From positions 150,121 to 190,120 of the forward strand of contig NC_006691.1 in NCBI RefSeq assembly GCF_000091045.1: a stretch of 40,000 nucleotides of DNA, given 5' to 3'. The translations under genes were made by a program, and so were the position numbers. This document shows, in pieces, positions 21,431-31,300 of this stretch. This DNA comes from Cryptococcus deneoformans JEC21. Its lineage: Eukaryota > Basidiomycota > Tremellomycetes > Tremellales > Cryptococcaceae. The notes beneath the pieces were generated by a model that worked only from the letters and a program-made list of their open reading frames with translations, searched no databases and was not told where the DNA came from. How positions within the stretch are numbered: the first letter of the stretch is position 1; every line of letters starts with the position of its first letter.

Positions 21431-22613
21431 TTATGATCCATTCACCTCAACGGCACCCTCAACTGCCTCATCCACACCACCATCTGGAACCAATCCATCT
21501 GCCAGCATTCTCTCCAACTTCCTCACCTCGTCCGCCGTTTGCGCTCTAGTAAGCGCCTCCACAACTCTTCTCTTCTCATCTGGTGTCATTAACCTTCCCT
21601 TTGCACCTGGTCCCTTTTGCACGCCATTTGAAGGGAGAGCCTTGATACTCAAAGTAGAGCCAGGAATGTTGGATGTCGTGGGGATTGAGAGCTGGTGGGC
21701 AAGGGAGTTGGGGAGGGAGGTGAGCGGGTCGGTGAGGAGTTTTCTGGCGGATTCACGGACTGAGTCTTTGATACGTTCGAAATCGAGAGTATGGAGGTTT
21801 CCCTTGGCCACCTGAAAACGAGTGGTCAATGCCCGGTCTAGCGGTTTGATAATACTGACAAACCTTCCAAACTACAAACTCCTTGTAGTGTTCTTGTTGA
21901 GTTACAGGGTTTCCTCTGAGGGAGAGATGCCGTAAGGATGTCAATGTTTCGAGAGGAATAAGGGAGGCGAGGGATGAGATAGCATTATCGGTAAGAACTA
22001 AACAACAAAGTCAGATACTGTCGCTTCAAATAAAGACTGATAGTTGCACGAACCGAGAGTCACAAGATTAGGGATCTGCAAGCACGACGTCAACTAAAGG
22101 ATTGCATGAAATCCAACACACTCACATTAGGAGGTAATGAGGGGCTGATTGACGATATTTGGTTGTTGGCAGCATGTATAGCTTGCAATCGTGGTGCTAC
22201 ACCAATCCATGAGCTCCCGTCCTCAAGGTTCTACTCACATCAACACCTCAAAGCTCTTGACATACAATTGGGAATGTTACCGAGAACAGTAATGGAGTTG
22301 TCGTTAAGGTTGAGAGTGTCGTATGTCCCTTGGTGAGATGCCAAATTCTCAATAACGGGTATTTGAAGTCCTACAACATCCTGTCAACGATCCGATCTTG
22401 CAACTGTCAAGCTGTGCTCGCCTACCCCTAAGCTCCAATTCTCTCTCCTTCAACGGGTTCAAATGCTGCGGTGCGTTCAGTAACTCGTTCAAAAGGTGTG
22501 CCGGGTCCAGATGTGACTAACAGATGGCGCATTCGAAACAAACTATAGAAATGTCATGTTAGCGTATGCTCCATTTCATTGTCGAACCAACTTACATCGT
22601 GAGTGAGCCTCAT
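21431..22613 (-). CDS. LEA1: U2 snRNP A' protein (Lea1), leucine-rich repeat
   Basis: Eight exons (22613-22596, 22542-22522, 22465-22426, 22370-22266, 22196-22126, 22075-22054, 21997-21864, 21811-21431) give 263 residues, the normal length. U2A' binds U2B'' and stem-loop IV of U2 snRNA in the spliceosome. Family evidence: KERELELRGLQIPVIENLA close to the start, LRR units DTLNLNDNSITVLGNIPN, IHAANNQISSISPSLPPN and LTDNAISSLASLIPL, then the LRR cap SLRHLSLRGNPVTQQEHYKEFVVWK followed by LHTLDFERIKDSVRESA. The first two coding exons have only 18 and 21 bases and exon 6 has 22. The exact N-terminus therefore rests on these tiny exons and is less certain than the rest. Confidence 0.92.
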
Positions 22614-22999
22614 TTTGGGGTATTACACTTTCTGCTTCTCTGTTTTTGTATCTCTGTCCGGTACTGTATGGTGTCCGAACCCGTCTGTTTAAGCGGATGG
22701 GTTATATCGATAGTAGTGTATGCTGTATATGCATCCGCCAAAAGGCTCTATGTAAACCATTCATGCAACAGCAGCGAGTAACCAGACTCCACGCGTATGC
22801 CCGAAACACCGACATGTGGCACTTGTTTGTGCCTGGTGGTCCAAGCGTGTCGTGTCTCAGCGTCGCGTCCGACTCTGCTGCTGGTTGCTTGTGCCAAAGA
22901 AACAACATCACACCTACAGTCCAGTCATCCGCCTTCTTCCTTCCTACCCCACCGTGGTCTCTTTATTTTCCTGCCCACACTCATTTGCCACCCCCAACA
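22614..22999. promoter_or_regulatory. Divergent promoter region of LEA1 and the septin gene
   Basis: This 386-base gap lies between two genes transcribed away from each other. The part just before the septin start is C/T-rich on the plus strand (about 22920-22998), as is common in Cryptococcus 5' leaders. No gene is supported. Confidence 0.5.
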
Positions 23000-24912
23000 A
23001 TGGCCGATTCGTACTATGAAAACCAAAGCCACTCACCATCTCCCCAAGGAGAACAATACTCGAACGACAAGATTCACCACTCAGAGAGGATAGCTTCTCC
23101 CAATGGAGGCGGTGTTTCTACCGAAGGATACCTTGCGAATAAAAACACAGAGCCTACTCCAGTGGCTGCTGCTCCTGCGAGGAAGAAACTTTCTAGCTGG
23201 GTTGGATTTAGCAACTTGCCGAACCAAGTGCACAGACGGAGTGTGAGGTGAGTGTGCAGTGACGAATTGAGAGAAAGCTGTGTCTGTCTTGCTACCTCTG
23301 GATGGACATCATATGGCGGTATTTTAACGGCTTATAAACTGATGCGGTTCGTAGGCGAGGTTTCCAGTTCGTGACCATGGTTGTCGGTAAGTTGTGCACA
23401 GACCTCCATACGGAGAGACGGGCTGACCGCATTATAGGCGAATCTGGTCTCGGTAAATCTACACTCATTAATACCCTCTTCGAGACAAAACTTTATCAAC
23501 CCAAACAGATCCCTACACCAGGTGCGGACAGGGGAAAGACCGTTCAGATTGAAAGCATCTCTGCTGGTGAGTCGCTTGAAGCGCAGCCGGATGGAGCACA
23601 GGCTAAGGCGATAGTGCAGATATCGAAGAAAATGGTGTGAGACTCAAGTTGACTGTGGTGGATACTCCTGGTTTCGGTGACTTTGTGAACAACGAAGAAA
23701 GGTCTGTCAATCTTGGTCGTACAGCAGACAATAACTCACCATGATCTGTGTAGCTGGAAGCCCATCGTCGACAATATTGAAGCCCGTTTCGATGCTTTCC
23801 TCGAGCAAGAGAACCGGGTTAACCGTTCTAAGCTTCTTGATAACCGCGTTCATGCTTGCCTCTATTTCATCCAGCCTACCGGCCACTCGTAAGTCATCAT
23901 AAATCATGGCTTGGACCTCTGCTGATTGCGTTACAGTCTCAAAGCCATCGACATCGAGTTTATGAGGCGACTGCATAACAAGGTTAACCTTATTCCCATC
24001 ATTGCTAAGGCCGACACTATGACCGATGATGAGATTATCGCTTTCAAACAAAGAGTATGTTGTGGTTCACGTCGGTATTGTTAATATTCACTGACTTATG
24101 GTCGTAGATTCTCGCCGACATTGCTCACTACGGCATCCAAATCTTCCAGCCTTTCCAGTACGAAAACGAGGATGAGGAGACCATTCAGGAGAACGAAGAA
24201 ATCATTGTATGTCCTTTATTTACTGCCATGGCGACCCGGTTAACATAGGTTGCAGAGCAAAGTGCCTTTTGCCGTTGTTGGCTCCGACTCTCTTGTTCAG
24301 TCTCCCGATGGTCGACAAGTCCGAGGCCGATCATACCCCTGGGGTGTCATCGAAGTTGACAACGAGGACCATTGCGACTTTGTCAAGCTTCGTCAAATGC
24401 TTGTCAGGACCCACATGGAAGAACTGCGAGAACACACCAATGATGTGCTGTACGAGAATTACCGAACTGAAAAGCTTAGGGCGATGGGTGTTCAGCAGGA
24501 TGAGAGCGTGTTCAGGGAGACTAAGTAAGTGCACCACGCATCATCTTTCTCTAATTGCTGACTATTTCCTGCAGCCCCGCTGCCAAGCAAGCCGAAGAAC
24601 GCGCCCTTCACGAGGCTAAGCTCGCTAAAATGGAAGCTGAAATGAAGATTGTCTTCCAGCAAAAAGTCCAAGAAAAGGAACAAAAGCTGAAACAGTCTGA
24701 AGAGGAGCTTTATGCCCGCCATCGGGAGATGAAGGATGCTTTGGAGAAGCAGAAGCAAGAGTTGGAAGACAAGAGGAGAAAGATTGAGAGCGGTCGACCA
24801 TTGACACCTGAAAAGGGATCTGTAAGTCAATTTGGCTCAGAGAAAAAAAGGAACCAAGCTGACTTGCGGATTGTAGATCCAGCAAAAGAAGCGATTTGGT
24901 CTCGGCAAATAA
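23000..24912 (+). CDS. CDC3: Septin, Cdc3 type
   Basis: Ten exons (23000-23247, 23355-23386, 23438-23566, 23620-23701, 23754-23888, 23937-24054, 24108-24206, 24256-24524, 24575-24821, 24877-24912) give 464 residues. Septins are GTP-binding proteins that polymerise at the bud neck and scaffold cytokinesis. Seen: a basic polybasic region and [21 protein letters not shown] before the G domain, the P-loop GESGLGKS at about 94-101, G3 DTPGFGD at about 151-157, G4 AKAD at about 232-235, the septin unique element near [20 protein letters not shown], and a C-terminal coiled coil (about 370-450) rich in Glu, Lys and Gln. The [10 protein letters not shown] start is typical of the Cdc3 group, so I prefer Cdc3 over Cdc10, Cdc11 or Cdc12. 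The last exon has 36 bases. Confidence 0.93.
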
Positions 24913-26044
24913 GCTTCCCCTTTTTTCAATCTTGTGCTTCCTGTTTACGATCTTGTCTACGTCTCAACATCATGTACATAACGCCCAGTTTCCGGTCTCG
25001 CATATTCCCAAAAATGGTTACCCGACCTTTGGCTATTCAACTCCTCGTAAATCCCCCATTTGTGACAATTACCACCCTTATCTTACCGCTCTTAACGACT
25101 TCGTCAAATCTCCTCATGGAATGAGAATAGGACCTTTCGAGGCTTTGTGATATCCCCTTGGCGCATGCACTCGCTATCTTGTTATTTCCTTGGCGATGTT
25201 GTCAATGGATCAGTTTAAATGGATGAGCTGATGAAAAGTAACCATGGCCAAGCAATACTCAGCTATTTGGCGCGTGTGACGAGCAATAGGAATGAGAACG
25301 ATGGGTAGCATATGAGAAAGGTGAATGACCACTTCACAGCTTTTGGCGATGAAACTGATTATACAAATCCCTGACGCGTGATAGGTGTTTTATATATGCG
25401 TCCCTTTGTTCTACTCAGTGTCACCTCGTAATGTAGTAAATGGTTGCCCTGCTAGGGCATAGCGGGCCTCAAAGGACGGGCTTTTCTGGGCGTTATCAAT
25501 GTAAGTTGAATTTATGGCGTACCAATGTCTGAGGCACTGTCAATAAGCCGGCCACTTGGAAATACTGGACTTGACCATCTGTATTATCAACGACTATCGC
25601 GCAGCGCGCAATATCATTGACTTTTTTCGACGACTTGTATGGTTACACCTTACTACTCACTCCACGAAGGCCATCAACGCTCTTTAGCACCTGCAAGGAT
25701 CTTCTTGGGAGAGGCCGATATCCTCTAACTCCCACTAGGGGCATTATTATCCATCAGCGACTCACGGCTTTGTACTGGACAATTTCTGTGGAATGCCACA
25801 ATTGGACTTGGTGCTATCTTCATTTGATCGTCGAGGGATTCTCCAATAATTAACACCGGTTTTCTGATAGATTGGGAGCACCAAGTACCATTTCATCAAG
25901 GGGGATACTTGGTTAGAGAACCTGTACTGTACACCCTACATCGCGTTCGACTCACTCCGCCCCCATCTCTACCCAATCAACTCACGCTATACTCATTTTC
26001 ACCGCCTTAACCTAATCTAATCTAATCTCCCTAGTCGTCTTACC
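24913..26044. other. Intergenic between the septin and thaumatin-like genes
   Basis: This is about 1.1 kb without a supported gene. Short open frames at 24896-25150 and 25617-25853 lack family similarity and splice context. A TAATC repeat (three copies) lies near 26010, just before the thaumatin-like start, within a C/T-rich leader. Confidence 0.5.
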
Positions 26045-27860
26045 ATGCCATTCCTTGATCACATTTCCGTCCCCTCCATCACCGCTCTCTTCTCCTTAGT
26101 CTTATTCCTCTCGACACCAAGTCTGGCAGTTCGTCAAATGACAGTGTCGAACAAGTGTTCCTCGTCTATTTATGTCGCCGTGGGCGGGAAGGGTGGGGCG
26201 TTAACTACGACTGGCGGGGCTGCTCAACCTGCGGGGTGGAAGCAGGTACCTGGGGATTTTAGTTTCAATGTTCCTGATGGGTGTAGGTGCTTCAATTCGA
26301 TTCTAATGCCTAACCGTCCACCTGCTGATAGTTACACTTAGGGAATAATGGAAGGATATGGGCAAGAACAGGATGCACGTTGAATGGGGATACTTTGGAC
26401 TGTGTGATCGGTGGTTGTTCAGGGAATACAGTAAACTGGTAAGTCCTTCGTGTTCGGGTAATATCATTCAGTGAACTGATTGACGATGGTAGCTCGGGGA
26501 CTGAGTATGGGAAACCTGGCGCCACGCTCGCCGAGTTCACTATTGATGTAAACAGCATGGACTCATACGACAGTTCGTTTGCTTCCCTATTCCCCGTGAT
26601 ATCTGTGATAATGACTTGATACAGTCTCCATAGTTGACGGATATAACCTTCCTATGGAGATTACGTCTTCAGACTCGTCATGCGCAAAAGGATCATGTGG
26701 TACTGAAACTGATATTCTTACCCAATGTGATCCTAGCTTGGTCTACCCAAAAAACTCGGATAGGATCTGTATGTCGTTAGAGTGGCATCATTTGAAAATG
26801 GGTGCTGACAAAATTAACAGACAGTTGTAATTCTGCTTGCGGGAATCTGGTCCAGTTCCGTAAGTCTGCTCTTAATCGTCCGCTGACAAATACCAACTAT
26901 GTTCTACTTGCAGAAGACGGCACTGGCGGCAGTCTGATCAGCGCTGATGTTAACAACTCTCCTGTATGTTGTGTACGGAACGGCGTGGCTGTCCATCACG
27001 TCAATTGCCCAAACACTTACATCCGTAAGCTCTAAGCTTCAAAGCTTCTTTACCAGACTGACGGTGCATAACAGCCTTCTATCAAACTATGAAGAAGATG
27101 TGCCATAATGCCTATGTCTACTCTGACGAGTAAGTGCCTTGCAATTTCCATAGCAATTTGTTGACTTTTTTGAAGTGACATGTACGAGGATGCCGTCTTC
27201 ACCTGCTCAAGCACGGGTAAACCCTCTGCGAGTGACCTTCAAACTACGTGAGGAACACAGCGCTGAGTCTTGGTATAGTATACTATCACATTCTGCCCGA
27301 ACGGCGATGGCGTTGGCCTCGATCCTCCCTCCTCATCCTCAGCTGTATCGCAAGACTCTACTCCCGGCGACAATTCTGGAAACCTTCTTAACGGTCCTGC
27401 CGCCGTGTCTATCTGGACTGCGGCTACTGGCACCCTCATCGAGAACGGTGTTGGGGCAACAGCCACAAATGCTGCTCACAGCCAGATGAACACTGGTGTT
27501 GCTAGCTCTGTAGCAGTTACCGCGGCGACCTCTGTCACTGGTGCTCAGGTCATGAGTGCATCTGCTAGGTCAAAAGCAATTACTTCTTCTGCTGTGGCTG
27601 CTGTCAACAGTTCACAAAGTAGTAGTAACAGGCACACGCATAATGGCGGGGTCGCAGCTATCGAACTAGCTACTACTTCTGCACCTGCTATGATCAGGAG
27701 CGCCGCCCCAAAAGAATTGGACGAATCGACAACAACGTATACCTCAAATGGCAACGTATATGTTAAGGTTGTGGTGGTTGAGACGAAGCTTGTACATGGA
27801 CGGGATATGAAATGCCGGAGAGGTAAGAGATGGGTAGGAGAGAGAGAAGTCGCTTGCTAG
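26045..27860 (+). CDS. Secreted thaumatin-like protein with Ser/Ala-rich tail
   Basis: Nine exons (26045-26282, 26342-26438, 26493-26572, 26625-26768, 26821-26859, 26914-27024, 27075-27129, 27176-27227, 27279-27860) give about 465 residues. A signal peptide is visible (about 1-28, core ALFSLVLFLSTPSLA). The thaumatin domain has TVSNKCSSSIYVAVGG, VPDGWNNGRIWARTGC, EFTIDVNSMDSYDISIVDGYNLPM, SACGNLV, CCVRNG and YTITFCPNG. Such proteins are secreted, and some bind or cut beta-glucan. The tail after about residue 290 is Ala/Ser/Thr/Val-rich with no clear anchor. The join before YTITFC is a problem: exon 8 and exon 9 are in the same frame, but the GT donors nearby (27216, 27246) break it. The in-frame solution is a 51-base intron with a weak GC donor (GCGAGT at 27228). 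A damaged junction is the alternative. Confidence 0.82.
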
Positions 27861-28304
27861 TTGTATGAGACTTATTGTATGTAGACAGGTATGTAGAAGT
27901 ACCATATAAATTGGGCCATCATACCCAGACGTGAGAAGTGATATCCATTCCATGCTACAGGCAACTGGCTTGTTTCGAAGATTACGGTAGCCGTAGGTTT
28001 TTATAGTCGCCCTCAACAAACGGGAGGACTCACCTTCTTGGTCGTCGGTGATGTCAAACAACGACGTTATATGCGGCGATAATAAGCGGACGGCTGGTGC
28101 GCGATTCAATATTTATTAATTATTTATCCAGACGCGTTTTGACCACCGAGCCAGTACCAGCACAAAGAACAACAACATCGTCAGATTCGTATAGTTAAAC
28201 GGGTCGTGCTCCAAATGTTGCCACTCGCTTCGATCAAGTGCTCATAAAACCCAACCCAGTCTATCTTCCTACATAGGCAACTGATACGACATCCACAAGC
28301 TGTG
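27861..28304. other. Intergenic between the thaumatin-like and chromodomain genes
   Basis: This 444-base gap holds the 3' flank of the thaumatin-like gene and the promoter of the chromodomain gene. A minus-strand open frame (27744-28109) overlaps the thaumatin-like exon and has no family features. Confidence 0.5.
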
Positions 28305-31300
28305 ATGGACAGGAAGGGCAGCTCGTCAACGCCGTGCAAAAAATCAGGACAAACGCTCAGCCCGGCTTCTAACGTATATGCCAGCAACTCGTCAAAGAAG
28401 AAGAGCGAAAAGAGGGAAGGAAGAGACGAAAGTGGGGATGTAGCCAATTATGACAGCTCAGACATGACAGATGGCAGTGAATTTGAGAGTCCAGTGGAAG
28501 ATGAAGAAGACAATGATCAGATATTCTATATCGGTTAGTGCACAGGGCAGGCAGTATATTGATCAGCTCCTGACTATCAGATCCATGTAGATGCAATTAT
28601 GTATGCTCATTTTCGAGATACCAGGTCACGTAAAGATGGACTGGGATGGTACGGATGGGTGAGTATCAAAGTGGTTTCGGAAGTCGAAACTGACAATGAG
28701 ACTTATGTAGCATTATGGGGTGATGGCAAGTGGGCGAGCTACATGATTCAGATATGGGACTAACTTCCGACAGTGGAAAGGTTACCTAAAATCCTTGTCG
28801 GATACGTGAGCAACTGTCCTCTATCAAGCTGATTTAGTGCTAAATCATTATGCAGAGAGGAACCTCTGAGTTCATTCGAAACCGAACTCAATGTCGCTCC
28901 TCTGGTGACATCGTGTGTAGCTCGTGGGATTCATGTATTTTAAGCTGACTAGACTCCCCGTACAGGTTTTGGCAGGCAGTTGATAAACCGATACCAAAAG
29001 GGAAACTGGAGCCACCAGGCAGGAAGGGCGACTATTACGAGATCGCGCCCGATCAGATGGGTAAGATTCTTTCGTTGTTATCTTCATTTATTTATCACTG
29101 AGATGTATGCTGTTATTTCACAGAGGATATTCTTTTAACTTGCTACCCTAAACGGACATGGAAAATCTACAGCCGTCGGCGTGCCAAGCAACGAGCGCAC
29201 CAACTAGCCCCTCCAAAAATCCGAGCTAAACCGTTACGAATTCAGAAGCGTGACTCCGACCACTACAACTATGAACGGTATAAAAGGAGGAGGAAGGTTA
29301 TGCAAGAAGCTGAGGAGAAGCAGAAGAAAGCACATGGCATCAAGAAAAAAGAAGAAAAAGGATCACCGGAATGGGCTTCAACCTCTATCAGTGATTCAGA
29401 CTCTACAGAAATGAGCTTGGATGATGAAAATAACGTTCCCTCAATGTCCGACAAGCGAGCCCAAGGGAAAAGGAAGGAAGGCCCTAGGAGGACGAAGAAG
29501 CACGTACAAAGTTCCTCGGAGGACGAGAATCAGACTGAGCTGAAAGAGACGACCATCGAGAGGAAGAGGCGGAGAATTCCTTCATCCGCGTTATCGTCTG
29601 TGTCATCACCTTCCGACAGCCCCAGATCAAGCAAGCAGAAGGAGCAGTCATTACAACCATCTATCGAGGTTGAGATACCCATTGCGGTTGATCGAATGAG
29701 GTCAAGGCAGCCGTCACAAGGAACAGGTCCAACCCAACTCTCTTTTGGACAGCTTCAACCTGGGATTTTTGATCCTGATCCTCCTGTTACGGCTACTTTC
29801 CGGGGAGGGCTTAGCGATGCACCGCGTACTGTTGCGGCCACTGTTGTCTCTTCGATATCTGCCATCGAACCGTTCCCTGAGACTCAACAGTCAGGTTCCC
29901 AGCCTTTACCTTCCTTCCCTCCGTCCCAGGCTCCTCGCGTATCAACCCAAACTCAAACACGAAGCTCCCGTCAACATTCGCCTCAACCTCAGCCACAACT
30001 TCAACCGCAACCACAACCTCAATCGCAACCTCAGCCTCAGCATCAAGCCCAATCTCTGCCCCGAACACAGCCGCAGCCTCAGACACCGAACTCACTGTCA
30101 GCCTCCTCTGTCTCAGGGCTTCCGGCTGCCACCAACAAATCACAGCCAAAATCCACATCTCTTTCTGCAAATCAAATCCAAGAAACAATTGCCGACGCTA
30201 ACAATGCTTCAAAGACACCAGTGGCTGCCTTTCCGCAACATAATAGCAGGCAAGGTAGTAAAGATAATGCTGGCAACACAGCCGGTGCCTCTCAAAATAG
30301 TGTCGCTCCGATTGATCAACAGCAGAAGCAGACGACTACAGGATCAGTTGAATCTACACTGAGAGGGACCGTCAACCGTTTTTCCGAAGGCAGTACCGGT
30401 GAGGCTTCGAGACCGTCTACCACGCCTTCAACCAGTCGCACTCTGATTCCCAATCAGTCTGGCAACCTGTCCCATCAGATATCCGTCTCTTCATTGCAAG
30501 AACCTATTGATCTCACCTCTTCACCGCCTGATATCGCTATCGAGCTCCCTTCGACGGCGATTCCTGCTAGCGCTGGGCAGAACGCGCCAATCCATCCAGC
30601 AAATAATGCCACCGCCGTGAGAAAAAAATATGAGCAACCGAAGCGTATCAAGACAATAAATGACGCGGACACTGGTACGCAAGCTATTGATATCAGGGCG
30701 ATTAGGAATAGCAGAAAGGAGCAGGAACACGATGTTGAAGCACCACACTTATCACCTCAAGCTCCAGAATCACAGAGGCCTAAGGAATTGACTAGAGCTC
30801 AGAGGAGGAAGCTAGATGAGGAGAATCTTACCAGTGCTACGAGGTTATCGACTGCTATGTTGCATAGGCAATCACCGCAAGACATAGGTGCAAGGCCGTC
30901 ATCGCAGAGTGGACAATCTTCGAAAGGTCCCGTAAGTAGAGCTGATAGCGGTGAAAGAAGGACTGCGAGTGTGTCAACAAATGCGGCGTCGATGTCACCG
31001 ACGGCGGCGAGGAAACGTTTGGATAGTACGTCGTCCGAAACGTATCATCGTGCGAGCGCTTCCAGGTATGTTCAAACTCAGTTGATCCGAGCATCGGACT
31101 GACTGGGACATCCCGTAGGACAAGTGAGAGGTTTTCCCCTCAGTTAAGTCCTAGATTGTCGAAGGGTAAAGAGGACAGTGGGGGTGGGAAAAAAGTGTAA
31201 GTCGGATATCGTCAGGTAAAGTCTAAAAACTTACATATGAAACCGTACCAGGCCTAAACGTTCGTTGCAAGATGGAAACGGCTCCAACACGGCTTCTCCC

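Noticed and set aside
27744..28109. Minus-strand open frame overlapping the thaumatin-like tail
   Set aside because: It overlaps a well-supported exon and has no recognisable features.
28711..28719. Nine-base chromodomain exon ending at a GT donor (28720)
   Set aside because: It is in frame but drops VM from the YGVMWKGY core. The GC donor at 28726 with GCAAGT keeps the core and is preferred.
29811..30188. Antisense open frame opposite the Gln-Pro repeat
   Set aside because: It is the mirror of a low-complexity coding region (Val/Glu/Ala repeats) with no start context or family similarity.
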